18,077 nt of DNA from Bacteroidales bacterium (GCA_004557195.1 SFER01000031.1:1-18077); one strand, 5' to 3'; counted from the stretch's first letter, positions 1 to 8,302 are shown. Numbers and translations: made by a program. The notes: generated by a model not told the origin, from the sequence alone.

Positions 1-255
1 CGGGCAGGCAGATGGCAGCCATAAGCCCCGCGCTGCTTACGCAGCGCACTGCACCGAGAAAAAGAGCGAGCGTCAGCGAGCCCCTCCGAGTGCTCCGAGA
101 TCTCCGATTGCTCCACCCGCTGCTCCCGCAGCCCCCCCCGGCGCAGCAAAGCGCCCGCCACACCGCTCCGCCATCGGAGCACACGCACCTTGAATCCCCT
201 TGCCGACGTGCCGCCGCATCACGCAAGGCCACCTTCCATCTCGCCCCACAGCAAG
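1..255. repeat. Left-end GC-rich repeat, inverted relative to the right end
   Basis: Bases 1-99 are the exact reverse complement of 17979-18077. Beyond that the similarity is patchy but clear: about 163-249 resembles the reverse complement of about 17838-17925, sharing the hairpin GCTCCG-ccat-CGGAGC (165-180) and the neighbouring CACACGCAC. A second hairpin, GCGCTGC-ttac-GCAGCGC, lies at 30-47. An open frame runs through it on the plus strand, but its mirror copy is open in the same way at the other end and the peptide is Arg/Pro/Ala-rich low complexity. I read it as a non-coding repeat. There is nothing else between it and the rodA stop codon. Confidence 0.85.
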
Positions 256-278
256 CGCTGCCGCGCTGAATCAAATGC

Positions 279-1748
279 TTAGTATTGGGCGTATTCTTTG
301 CGTGCCGCATCTATGCGGAGCATGATAAAGAGGAGTATCGTGAAGCCCCACAGTGCCGAGCCGCCATAGCTCAGGAATGGCAATGGAATGCCGATTACAG
401 GGCACAATCCCACCACCATCCCGATGTTAATCGAGATGTGGAATATCAAATAGGAGGCGATGCAATAGCAATACACTCGCCCGAATGTGGTGTGCTGCCT
501 CTCCGCTATGCTTATTGTGCGCAGAATGAGCGCAAGGAACATGAGCAGAATAAATGCCGAACCTACAAACCCTTTTTCCTCGCCTATGGTGCAGAAAATG
601 AAGTCGGTGTGCTGCTCCGGAACATATTTTAACTTGGTTTGCGTGCCGTTGAGAAATCCTTTTCCGATGAATCCGCCCGAACCGATTGCAATTTTGCTTT
701 GGTTTACGTTGTATCCGGCTCCGCGTAGGTCTTCCTCAATGCCGAGTGCCACCTTGATGCGCATCTGCTGGTGTGGCTCAAGCACATTGCTGAACACGTA
801 GTTTACCGAGAACATAAACATTACCGACATCACCGCAAATGATATTGCAAGCACCATCTTGCGGATGTTTTCGTGAAACATCATCACCAATACATACACG
901 GTGATGGCTCCGAGAATTGCGAAGAAAAAGATGAATCCGTTTATTTCCACGCCACACAAATCGAGAATCCATGTGATGAGCGACGCCGCAAGAAGTCCGA
1001 TTGTTACGTTGCGTCCGGTCTCGGGTGTGCGGCAAAACTTGTAGAGCATGATGTTATACACCAAAGTGATGATTGCAAGCACTGCAAATTCCCCCGAGGG
1101 GATGCCGAGTATCATTGTCTCGGTGAATTTGATTGTGAGAATGAAATAGACCACCGCACACAGGGCGCCAAACAGCACCAGTCCACTCATCCCTTCGCGA
1201 TAGAGCACAAGTATGAGCGAGAAATAGACAAGTGCCGAACCGGTCTCTTTCTGCATAATGATTATGATGATTGGCAAGCCGATTATCAACCCGGCTTTCA
1301 AATAGTTCTTGATGCTTTTGTTGAGCACGAAGTTGTAGGCGTTGAAGAGTTTGGCGAGTGCCAATGCTGTCGCCACCTTGGCAAATTCTGCCGGCTGAAT
1401 ACTTATCGAGCCTATTTCGAGCCACGATTTCGAGCCTTTGATGTCGCGTGCCAGGAATATCGTGGCAATGAGCACGAGTATCATTATTGCATAGATAAGA
1501 TAGGCATAGGTCTCAAACATCCGCTTGTCGATGAGCAAGATTGCGAATCCGATGACAAACGACAATCCTATCCACACAAATTGCTTTCCCGAATATTCCG
1601 AGAAGTCGAACATGCTTGCCTGGTCGAAGTCGTAACTTGCCGCGTAGATGCTCACCGCCCCACACACTACAAGAATGAGGTAGATGATAATCGTTATCCA
1701 ATCGACCGAGCGAAAAACCGATGATATGTTAGTGTTTCCTGACTCCAC
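279..1748 (-). CDS. rodA: RodA, SEDS-family peptidoglycan glycosyltransferase
   Basis: RodA polymerises lipid II into glycan strands in the inner membrane as partner of PBP2 in the elongasome. The 489-residue protein is polytopic. SEDS signatures are visible: QPAEFAK (118-124), GKGFLNGTQTK (362-372), PEQHTDFIF (377-385, whose Asp matches the catalytic Asp of characterised RodA proteins) and GIPLPFLSYGGS (453-464). It is longer than E. coli RodA (about 370 residues). The surplus is a hydrophobic insert at roughly residues 205-305, between the KETGSA loop and the QQMRI segment, which I believe is usual in this lineage but did not verify. Its start overlaps the end of mrdA by 20 nt, implying translational coupling. 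It is the last gene of the operon, and no clear terminator is seen before the end repeat. Confidence 0.96.
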   Translation of the reverse strand: MESGNTNISSVFRSVDWITIIIYLILVVCGAVSIYAASYDFDQASMFDFSEYSGKQFVWIGLSFVIGFAILLIDKRMFETYAYLIYAIMILVLIATIFLARDIKGSKSWLEIGSISIQPAEFAKVATALALAKLFNAYNFVLNKSIKNYLKAGLIIGLPIIIIIMQKETGSALVYFSLILVLYREGMSGLVLFGALCAVVYFILTIKFTETMILGIPSGEFAVLAIITLVYNIMLYKFCRTPETGRNVTIGLLAASLITWILDLCGVEINGFIFFFAILGAITVYVLVMMFHENIRKMVLAISFAVMSVMFMFSVNYVFSNVLEPHQQMRIKVALGIEEDLRGAGYNVNQSKIAIGSGGFIGKGFLNGTQTKLKYVPEQHTDFIFCTIGEEKGFVGSAFILLMFLALILRTISIAERQHTTFGRVYCYCIASYLIFHISINIGMVVGLCPVIGIPLPFLSYGGSALWGFTILLFIMLRIDAARKEYAQY

Positions 1749-3591
1749 TGTAGATTATTGTATTTGCTTGAACCATTCGGTCCTCAACCCATTGCCTGCT
1801 TGGGTCGATAGAGCCGTTGAGATATTTTTCCATCATTAAGCCGCCGATAGGCACTCCGTAGGTCGCTCCGAAGCCGGCGTTTTCGACATACACGCAGATG
1901 GCGATTTTCGGATTGTTCATCGGTGCGAAGCCGATGAATGCCGAGTGGTCGCGTCCGTGTGGGTTTTGTGCCGTTCCGGTCTTGCCACACACTTCCACCC
2001 CGGGAAAACTTGCGCCGCGGCATGTTCCACCGGTTACAGCCATGCGCATACCTTCGACAATGTCGGCATAATGCGCCGGCGACACCATCGTGCTCCTTTT
2101 CTCGAGAAGATGGCTCGGGAGGGTGTCTCCTTTGATTTCCTTGACAACGTGAGGCGTGATAAAATATCCTCGGTTGGCTATTGTGGCGGCAAGGTTGGCT
2201 ATCTGGAGCGGTGTGGCGAGGATTTCGCCCTGTCCGATGGCTATCGAGATGATTGTGTTGGCGCTCCAGCGGTTTTCACCATAGATTTTGGTGTAGAACT
2301 TGCTGTTGGGGATAAAGCCGCGGCTCTCTCCGGGGAGATCGACGCCGAGTTTGTAGCCATAGCCCATCGACACCATGTAGTTTTTCCACACTTCGAGTGC
2401 GTTGAACGGATTGCCATATTTCGAGCGCTTGTCTATCATCGACTTGAATCCCCAGCAGAAATATGCGTTGCAACTTGTCTGGAGTGCCGGCTTAAGATTG
2501 ATAGGGGAGCCGTGGGTGTGGCATCCCACTCGCAATCCTCCCGACACATATCCGTGGAAGCACGGGAAGGTTGTGCCGAGGTTCACAATCCCTTCTTGGA
2601 GAAAAATCAATCCTTGTGTGGGCTTGAAAGTCGAGCCGGGCGGATATGCGCCCATTAATGAGCGGTCGAACAGCGGTTTGCGGAAATTATTCACAAGTTC
2701 CCGATAGTTTTTGCCGCGCTGGCGTCCGATGAGCAGTGTTGGGTCGTAGGTGGGACTTGACACCATTGCGAGAATCTCTCCTGTCGAAGGTTCGATGGCA
2801 ACAATTGCGCCAATCTTGTTCTGCATGAGTTTCTCGCCATATTCCTGCAACTCGATATCGAGACTCAGGATTAGGTCTTTGCCCGATTCCGGCTCTACAT
2901 CGAGCGAACCGTTGTCATATCGCCCCTGGATGCGTCCGTGGGCGTCGCGAATGAGGATTTCCTCACCCTTTACACCGCGCAACACCTTTTCATAGCTCTT
3001 TTCAACGCCCAAGTCGCCGGTGTAGTCGCCGGGCTTGTAATAGTCATCGTTATCGATGTCGCGCTTGTTCACCTCGCGGATATTACCGAGCACATTGGCG
3101 GCTGCTATGTGGTTGTATTGCCGGATGACACGTTTCTGGATAAAGAATCCCGGGAAGCGGTAGAGTTTTTCCTGTATCCTGCCGTAATCTTTTGCCGAGA
3201 GGTGCGACATAAAGGTTTGCGGGGTGTAGGTTGAATAACTCGGATTCTTGCGGCTGTCTTTCAAGTCGGCAAGGAGATTGTCGAATTGTTGCCGTGTAAT
3301 CTGCAGCGTGTTGCAGAAATCGACAGTGTCAAATGCTGTTACATCCCGCGGAATCATCATCACATCGTAAGCCGGCTGGTTAAACACGATGAGTTCGCCA
3401 TTGCGGTCGTACATCAATCCTCGCGACGGGTAGATGGTTTTGCGGAAAAACGCATTGGAATCGGCGTTTTCCTTGTATTTTGTCTCGCAAATCTGCAGTT
3501 GGAATAGCCTGATTAGATAGATTAGCACTATCAAGATGATAGCCCCTCCGATAACGTATTTGCGCTTCTCGAGATTATAGTCCTTTCTCAT
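1729..3591 (-). CDS. mrdA: Penicillin-binding protein 2, elongasome transpeptidase
   Basis: This is a class B PBP that cross-links peptidoglycan during side-wall growth and activates RodA. The 620-residue protein has one N-terminal membrane anchor (about 12-31), a pedestal/dimerisation region with the typical YPSRGLMYDRNG motif (54-65), and a C-terminal transpeptidase domain. All three active-site motifs are intact: STFK (320-323, acylated Ser320), SCN (373-375) and KTG (537-539). The anchor keeps the protein in the inner membrane with its domains in the periplasm. It overlaps mreD by 17 nt upstream and rodA by 20 nt downstream, so the three are probably co-translated. The length is normal for the family. 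Confidence 0.97.
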   Translation of the reverse strand: MRKDYNLEKRKYVIGGAIILIVLIYLIRLFQLQICETKYKENADSNAFFRKTIYPSRGLMYDRNGELIVFNQPAYDVMMIPRDVTAFDTVDFCNTLQITRQQFDNLLADLKDSRKNPSYSTYTPQTFMSHLSAKDYGRIQEKLYRFPGFFIQKRVIRQYNHIAAANVLGNIREVNKRDIDNDDYYKPGDYTGDLGVEKSYEKVLRGVKGEEILIRDAHGRIQGRYDNGSLDVEPESGKDLILSLDIELQEYGEKLMQNKIGAIVAIEPSTGEILAMVSSPTYDPTLLIGRQRGKNYRELVNNFRKPLFDRSLMGAYPPGSTFKPTQGLIFLQEGIVNLGTTFPCFHGYVSGGLRVGCHTHGSPINLKPALQTSCNAYFCWGFKSMIDKRSKYGNPFNALEVWKNYMVSMGYGYKLGVDLPGESRGFIPNSKFYTKIYGENRWSANTIISIAIGQGEILATPLQIANLAATIANRGYFITPHVVKEIKGDTLPSHLLEKRSTMVSPAHYADIVEGMRMAVTGGTCRGASFPGVEVCGKTGTAQNPHGRDHSAFIGFAPMNNPKIAICVYVENAGFGATYGVPIGGLMMEKYLNGSIDPSRQWVEDRMVQANTIIYSGVRKH

Positions 3592-4096
3592 TCCTTGTGC
3601 CTATAATACATTCCACACCGAAAATAAGACAGAACGTAATCACCGTGCTGCCGATGATACGCAGGATGAGAAGCCAGGGGTCGAAGAAAGTGAATGCCTG
3701 GATTAAGAATATGAGAAAGCAATAGACAAACGACATGCTGCTGGCATATTTCAGATATGCCGACATGCCGATGCTGGCAAGCGATGGCTCGGGGAACACC
3801 ATGTCGTCTTCGCGAGGAAAATAGAGCGATAAAACGGGGCGGCGGAGCACCGAGAGAATGGTGCAAGCCAGGGCGTTCATCCCCTGGGTGTCGCTGAACA
3901 CATCAACACTCAATCCGGTGAAGAACGAAAGAGCGATTAGCAGATTAATGTTGATGCTGAGCGGCAACCTCATTATGAAGGTGATAAACACAAACGGCAC
4001 GGCAATGTTGAAAAGGCAGATGTGGTTGAACAGCACTGCCTGCAACAGCACCATCGCGATAAACAATAGTATGTTTTTAATAATAGTTATGCTCAT
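3575..4096 (-). CDS. mreD: MreD, rod-shape-determining membrane protein
   Basis: This 173-residue, strongly hydrophobic protein has about five membrane segments. The assignment rests on size, hydropathy and position between mreC and mrdA, because MreD proteins are poorly conserved. The segment around residues 60-75 (TGLSVDVFSDTQGMNA) matches the usual short Asp/Gly loop pattern of the family. MreD is an inner-membrane elongasome component that works with MreC. The start codon overlaps the mreC stop in an ATGA-type 4-nt overlap (4093-4096), and the 3' end overlaps mrdA by 17 nt. Confidence 0.93.
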   Translation of the reverse strand: MSITIIKNILLFIAMVLLQAVLFNHICLFNIAVPFVFITFIMRLPLSININLLIALSFFTGLSVDVFSDTQGMNALACTILSVLRRPVLSLYFPREDDMVFPEPSLASIGMSAYLKYASSMSFVYCFLIFLIQAFTFFDPWLLILRIIGSTVITFCLIFGVECIIGTRNEKGL

Positions 4097-4953
4097 CGTT
4101 GATTGTCTTTCTCTTCGCCTGCTTCGAGCGATTTGATTTCGTCTTTGTTCTTGTTCTCAATCACCTTCACTGTGCTCAACTGGGTGAAATCGGAGGTGAG
4201 TTTAACCTTGAGCGAGAAGAAATTCTCGCGGTTTTCGGTCCTGTCGTTGAGGATTGTGCCCACGATAAGCCCCTCGGGGAACACCGCCGAATATCCGCTT
4301 GTTACGATGGTGTCGCCTTTCTGGAAGGTTACATGCCGCGGCAACTCTTCGAGCACTGCCACGGTGGGGTCGATGCCGTCCCACACCAGGCTGCCAAAGA
4401 AGTCGCTGTCTTTGAGTTTGCACGACAGCCTGAATTTGGGGTTGAGCAGCGAGATGATTCTTGCCGAATGGCTCCCGACGACATTCACGATTCCCACCAC
4501 GCCGTTTTGGTCAACAACACCCATCTCGGGCTTCACTCCATCGAGTTCCCCCTTGTTGATTGTGATGTAGTTGAATGGCTTGCTGATGCTGTTGTTGATT
4601 ACGTGAGCCATGATGATGTTGAAATCGTGTTGCACCGAGTCGGCAATGGCTACGGTGTTGTCGCCATCGATGCGGAGGCGATAGTCGTTGAGTTGCTTTT
4701 TCAAGTCGATAACCTCCATTTCGAGGTGGGCGTTTCTCACTTGCAGGTCCTCGTTGATGTCCCGGAGGTGGAAATACCCGGTGATGTTGCTCATTCCTCC
4801 ATACACCCAACTTGCGATTCCATTGGCTGATGTGAGATAGACATGGTGCTGGTAGGCGTTGTTCTTGAAGAGCAACACGCAACTAAGCACCACGAACAGC
4901 AGGAACACTATCCATGAGATGTATCTTATTATGAAATTGAGAAGATTACGCAC
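4093..4953 (-). CDS. mreC: MreC, rod-shape-determining protein
   Basis: MreC is a bitopic scaffold that links MreB and MreD to PBP2/RodA on the periplasmic side. The 286-residue protein has a short cytoplasmic tail, one membrane helix (about 10-29), a coiled-coil stretch (about 62-95) and the two beta domains typical of MreC. Typical segments are KGELDGVKPEMGVV (134-147) and the YSAVFPEGLIVG loop (221-232). The C-terminal 25 residues are charged and look disordered. It lies 91 nt downstream of mreB, and that gap is filled by a long hairpin, whereas the downstream genes overlap each other. The length is normal for the Bacteroidota version. Confidence 0.96.
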   Translation of the reverse strand: MRNLLNFIIRYISWIVFLLFVVLSCVLLFKNNAYQHHVYLTSANGIASWVYGGMSNITGYFHLRDINEDLQVRNAHLEMEVIDLKKQLNDYRLRIDGDNTVAIADSVQHDFNIIMAHVINNSISKPFNYITINKGELDGVKPEMGVVDQNGVVGIVNVVGSHSARIISLLNPKFRLSCKLKDSDFFGSLVWDGIDPTVAVLEELPRHVTFQKGDTIVTSGYSAVFPEGLIVGTILNDRTENRENFFSLKVKLTSDFTQLSTVKVIENKNKDEIKSLEAGEEKDNQR

Positions 4954-4980
4954 CTTGAAATTCTTGTGTCTTTTAACCTA

Positions 4981-5028
4981 CAACGTGAAGACAATGAATT
5001 GAGTGCCAATTCACTGCCTTCACCGTTG
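4981..5028 (-). promoter_or_regulatory. Long mRNA hairpin between mreB and mreC
   Basis: Between the mreB stop (5045) and the mreC start (4953) there is a near-perfect inverted repeat. The arms are 4981-5001 and 5007-5028, with a 5-nt loop and one bulged base (5024). In the transcribed (minus) strand every position pairs, two of them as G-U. In the plus strand those same two positions would be A-C mismatches. No T-run follows, so it is not a standard intrinsic terminator. My inference is an RNA processing, stability or attenuation element that separates mreB output from mreCD-mrdA-rodA. Confidence 0.65.
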
Positions 5029-5044
5029 TGGTGTGTGGTAGATG

Positions 5045-6064
5045 TTATCTTATCAAGAAAGAGAAACGACCGATGTTTTTAAGCGCAACGCCGGTGCCTT
5101 TGGCAACCGAGTGGAGCGGGTCGTCGGCAATCTTGAATTGGATGCCGATTTTGTCGGAAAGACGCTTGTCGAGTCCGCGAAGCAAGGCGCCGCCACCTGC
5201 GAGCCAGATGCCGTTCTTCACGATGTCGGCATAGAGTTCCGGCGGGGTTTGTTCGAGAGCGCTAAGCACGGCGGCTTCGATTTTCGAGATGGATTTCTCG
5301 ATGCAGTGAGATATTTCTTGATACGAAACTGCCACTTCCATTGGGAGCGCGGTCATTTGGTTAGGACCGTGAACCACATAATCCTCGGGCGGATTTTCGA
5401 GTTCGGTGAGTGCCGAACCCACATTGATTTTAATCAATTCGGCAGTGCGTTCGCCCACTCTGATGTTGTGAGCGCGGCGCATGTGTTCGAGGATGTCGTC
5501 GGTGAGGTCGTCTCCGGCGATACGGATACTCTTGTTGCACACGATGCCACCGAGCGAAATCACAGCGATTTCGGTGCTACCGCCACCGATATCCACAATC
5601 ATATTCCCTTCGGGAGCTTCCACATCGAGGCCGATACCGAGAGCGGCAGCCATCGGTTCTTGAATCATATACACATCGCGTCCGCCGGCATGCTCGGAGG
5701 AGTCGCGCACGGCACGCACTTCCACCTCGGTGCTTCCCGAAGGAATGCACACCACCATGCGCAATGAGGGCACAAACCAGTGGTTTTTGCTGCTCACCAT
5801 CTTAATAAGCCCGCTAATCATGAGCTCGGCTGCCTTAAAGTCGGCAATCACACCATCGCGCAGAGGGCGAACGGTCATGATGTTGTCGGGGTTTTTGCCG
5901 CGCATTTGTCGCGCTTTTTCTCCTACGGCAATGAGTTTGCCTGTTTTCGATTCGAGAGCCACAACCGAAGGCTCGTCGATAACTATCTTATCGTCGTGGA
6001 TAATGATAGTATTGGCAGTTCCTAAATCTACTGCTATTTCTTGGGTGAATGAAAACCATCCCAT
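5045..6064 (-). CDS. mreB: MreB, bacterial actin, rod-shape determinant
   Basis: MreB is a cytoplasmic actin homologue that forms membrane-associated filaments and steers side-wall synthesis. The 339-residue protein carries the nucleotide-binding signatures: phosphate-1 DLGTANT (13-19), phosphate-2 DIGGGST (158-164) and the adenosine-site LAGGGALLRG (288-297). GDDLTDDIL (185-193) is also typical. The N-terminal WFSF is a plausible amphipathic membrane-binding start, and the C-terminal FSFLIR is family-like. It starts 20 nt downstream of the purH stop with no terminator between, so it is probably read from the purH promoter. Confidence 0.98.
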   Translation of the reverse strand: MGWFSFTQEIAVDLGTANTIIIHDDKIVIDEPSVVALESKTGKLIAVGEKARQMRGKNPDNIMTVRPLRDGVIADFKAAELMISGLIKMVSSKNHWFVPSLRMVVCIPSGSTEVEVRAVRDSSEHAGGRDVYMIQEPMAAALGIGLDVEAPEGNMIVDIGGGSTEIAVISLGGIVCNKSIRIAGDDLTDDILEHMRRAHNIRVGERTAELIKINVGSALTELENPPEDYVVHGPNQMTALPMEVAVSYQEISHCIEKSISKIEAAVLSALEQTPPELYADIVKNGIWLAGGGALLRGLDKRLSDKIGIQFKIADDPLHSVAKGTGVALKNIGRFSFLIR

Positions 6065-6084
6065 CGTAATTCTCTTTTAAAAGT

Positions 6085-7611
6085 TTAGTGTTTAAAGTGT
6101 CTGATTCCGGTCATCACCATCGCCATGTCGTGGGCGTTGCAGAAATCGACCGATTCGTTGTCTCTAACCGACCCGCCGGGTTGAATTACCGCGGTGATGC
6201 CGGCATTGTGGGCAATTTCGACGCAGTCGCCAAATGGGAAGAAGGCGTCGGATGCCATTACGGCACCATTAAGGTCGAAATTGAATGAGTGAGCCTTCTC
6301 GATGGCTTGTTTGAGGGCATCGACGCGCGAAGTTTGTCCAATGCCGCTTGCCACGAGTTGCTTGTTCTTTGCGAGGACGATAGCGTTGCTCTTGCTGTGT
6401 TTCACAATCTTGTTGGCAAAAAGCAAGTCGTCGATTTGCTCGGGAGCGACAGCCTTCACAGTGGCTTGTTTCAACTCCTCGGGAGTTTCGATGTGGAGGT
6501 CGCGCTCCTGCATGAGCACACCGTTGAGGGTAGTGCGCACCAATCGCGGAGCCACCTTAGTGCTTTTTTGAACAAGGATTATGCGGTTTTTCTTCTGCTT
6601 GAGGATTTCGAGTGCATCGGCAGTGTATGCCGGAGCGATAATCACCTCGAAGAAGATTTTGTTAATCTCTTCGGCTGCCTCTTTATCCACCTCGCCGTTG
6701 GTGATGAGCACACCGCCAAATGCCGATATCGGGTCGCCGGCAAGAGCGTCTTTCCACGCCTCAACCACAGTGGCGCGGCTTGCGAGACCGCAAGCGTTGT
6801 TGTGCTTGAGAATTGCGAAAGATGTTTCGGTGAAGTCGTTAATGAGGTTTACAGCCGCGTCGATATCGAGCAGGTTGTTGTAGGAGATTTCTTTGCCGTG
6901 CAATTGCGAGAACATCTCGTCGAAATTGCCGAAGAAGAAACCTTTCTGGTGTGGGTTTTCCCCATATCTCATCACTTTTGCGCCATCCACCGCAAGGCGA
7001 AGGGCAGAAGTGTCGTCTTTGTCGAAATAGTTAAATATGGCGCTATCGTATTGGCTCGACACCGCAAATGCGGCTTTGGCAAGGGCGCGGCGGTCTTCGA
7101 GCGTTGTCGAAGCGTCGCCGTTGGCGCGGAGCATGTCGAGGAGCATTGAATATTGTCCCTTCGATGCCACGATTGCCACATCGTTGAAGTTCTTGGCTGC
7201 AGCGCGGATGAGCGAGATGCCGCCAATGTCGATTTTCTCGATAATGTCTTCCTCGGGAGCTCCCGAAGCCACTGTTGCCTCAAAAGGATAGAGGTCAACA
7301 ATCACCAAATCGATGCTTGGGATTTCATATTGTATTGTTTCGCTTTGGTCGGTGCTGTTGTCGCGACGATTGAGGATGCCGCCAAACACTTTGGGATGCA
7401 AAGTCTTTACACGTCCGCCGAGAATCGACGGATAGCCGGTGAGGTCTTCCACAGCATCACACTCATAGCCGAGCGATTGGATAAATGCCTGTGTGCCACC
7501 TGTTGATAAAAATTTTACTCCGTTTGCATTCAGTAATTCCAGGATTTCGTTCAATCCGTCTTTGTGAAACACCGATACCAGTGCTGTCTTAATTTTTCGA
7601 TTGCAATTCAT
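6085..7611 (-). CDS. purH: Bifunctional AICAR formyltransferase / IMP cyclohydrolase
   Basis: PurH carries out the last two steps of de novo purine synthesis: formylation of AICAR by 10-formyl-THF to FAICAR, then ring closure to IMP. The 508-residue protein has an N-terminal methylglyoxal-synthase-like cyclohydrolase domain (about 1-140, with STGGTQ at 36-41 and KTLHPKVFGG at 69-78) and a C-terminal transformylase domain. That domain has RYGENPHQ (215-222), the Lys-His pair in KHNNACG (269-275) and the conserved RHFKH end. The length is typical. It is the first gene of the operon that continues into mreBCD-mrdA-rodA, so cell-wall elongation genes appear to share a purine-gene promoter, an arrangement I recall from other Bacteroidales. 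Confidence 0.98.
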   Translation of the reverse strand: MNCNRKIKTALVSVFHKDGLNEILELLNANGVKFLSTGGTQAFIQSLGYECDAVEDLTGYPSILGGRVKTLHPKVFGGILNRRDNSTDQSETIQYEIPSIDLVIVDLYPFEATVASGAPEEDIIEKIDIGGISLIRAAAKNFNDVAIVASKGQYSMLLDMLRANGDASTTLEDRRALAKAAFAVSSQYDSAIFNYFDKDDTSALRLAVDGAKVMRYGENPHQKGFFFGNFDEMFSQLHGKEISYNNLLDIDAAVNLINDFTETSFAILKHNNACGLASRATVVEAWKDALAGDPISAFGGVLITNGEVDKEAAEEINKIFFEVIIAPAYTADALEILKQKKNRIILVQKSTKVAPRLVRTTLNGVLMQERDLHIETPEELKQATVKAVAPEQIDDLLFANKIVKHSKSNAIVLAKNKQLVASGIGQTSRVDALKQAIEKAHSFNFDLNGAVMASDAFFPFGDCVEIAHNAGITAVIQPGGSVRDNESVDFCNAHDMAMVMTGIRHFKH

Positions 7612-7715
7612 TTTTTTATTTCTGCGTATTGTAAATTTTCTTGCAAGACGAGTGGGTTATGTCGGTCGATAATACCACTTTTCCACTCCCGATTATTACT
7701 TCTTAATTTTCAATG

Positions 7716-7746
7716 CAAAGTTAGCAGTTTTTTTTAGAGGTTGCAA
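7716..7746 (-). promoter_or_regulatory. Bacteroidota-type promoter of purH and the mre operon
   Basis: On the minus strand the -33 box TTG (7744-7746) is followed by 20 nt and then the -7 box TAACTTTG (7716-7723), an exact match to TAnnTTTG. Transcription should start near 7709, giving a leader of about 98 nt. That leader contains a modest hairpin (GAGTGG/CCACTC arms at 7683-7688 and 7650-7655). No other promoter of this quality was found before mreB. Confidence 0.75.
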
Positions 7747-7834
7747 TTTTATGCCGCATTATTTTTCCTTGCTTGGTAAAGTTTTTTCAAAAGGGGATAA
7801 CCAAGCACAAAAAGCACTCAATTTGCAAGATTAT

Positions 7835-7866
7835 TTTGCATATTTCGTGAAAAATGACTACCTTTG
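7835..7866 (+). promoter_or_regulatory. Bacteroidota-type promoter of the orphan HigB-like gene
   Basis: The -33 box TTTG (7835-7838) is followed by 20 nt and the -7 box TACCTTTG (7859-7866). The predicted start is near 7873, 28 nt before the ATG at 7901. This rules out the more distal in-frame ATG at 7751, which would lie upstream of the transcript. Confidence 0.75.
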
Positions 7867-7900
7867 CACCCGTATTTATTTAACACCAAATTCAAGAAGT

Positions 7901-8215
7901 ATGACTATTGTGTTTGATAGTTCCCGTCTTGCGGAACTTTATTTCAAAGGCAATACTATGTTGGAGGATGGACATAGCGAAAAAGTTGCCGAGAGTTATG
8001 TTGATGTTGTTAATGGTTTGAACTTTAGCGAAAGCATTAACAAGTTCAATAGCGACTCAAACATTAGTCTTAACCACATTTCGGACAGCGACACCATCGT
8101 ATCCTGGATGATTTCGCAATGCAAATGCAATTTGAGAATCCGTCTCGAGCGCACTTGCAGCTTCCCCGAAACGTACGACTGCCACATTGCCGATTTTTCG
8201 ACAGTTTCGATGTAG
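7901..8215 (+). CDS. Small orphan protein, distantly HigB/RelE-toxin-like
   Basis: This 104-residue protein has its own good promoter and a strong terminator, which argues for a real gene. The N-terminus (IVFDSSRLAELYFKG, then VAESYVDVVNGL) resembles the opening strand and helices of Bacteroidota HigB/RelE-family mRNA interferases. SLNHI, SWMIS and LRIRLE fall where those toxins have SLHYE, SIRIN and YRLEF. The C-terminal YDCHIADFS resembles their last strand. The match is weak: the basic GD(R/K)KG loop is replaced by acidic SDSDT, so nuclease activity is doubtful. No antitoxin gene follows on the same strand; an XRE regulator lies convergently 142 nt away. It could be a decayed toxin or an unrelated small protein. 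I am fairly sure it is expressed and unsure of the family. Confidence 0.55.
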   Translation: MTIVFDSSRLAELYFKGNTMLEDGHSEKVAESYVDVVNGLNFSESINKFNSDSNISLNHISDSDTIVSWMISQCKCNLRIRLERTCSFPETYDCHIADFSTVSM

Positions 8216-8246
8216 TCGAGCGATAAAACTTAAGACTGAAAGAAAG

Positions 8247-8281
8247 GAGCAACCGACATCAAGGTGTCGATTGCTCTTTTT
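8247..8281 (+). terminator. Intrinsic terminator of the orphan gene
   Basis: Arms GAGCAA-c-CGACA (8247-8258) and TGTCG-a-TTGCTC (8265-8276) enclose a short loop and are followed at once by TTTTT (8277-8281). The stem has one C/A mismatch. It lies 31 nt after the stop codon of the upstream gene. Confidence 0.8.
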
Positions 8282-8302
8282 GATTTCCCCGCCCCGAGAC
8301 TG

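Noticed and set aside
12..269. Arg/Pro-rich open frame in the left-end repeat, with a twin at 17821-18066
   Set aside because: The peptide is low complexity, several frames are open at once because of high GC, and the frame follows a repeat with hairpins. There is no promoter or start context.
873..1724. Long plus-strand open frame antisense to rodA, and similar ones antisense to purH, mreB, oadA and cca
   Set aside because: They are His/Cys-rich shadow frames caused by codon bias of the well supported minus-strand genes.
7612..7709. Purine riboswitch in the purH leader
   Set aside because: Only a short 6-bp hairpin is seen; the conserved three-way junction and loop-loop elements of purine riboswitches were not found.
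7751..7900. Longer N-terminus for the orphan HigB-like gene
   Set aside because: A well-formed promoter (7835-7866) lies inside this stretch, and the family-like sequence begins at the ATG at 7901.
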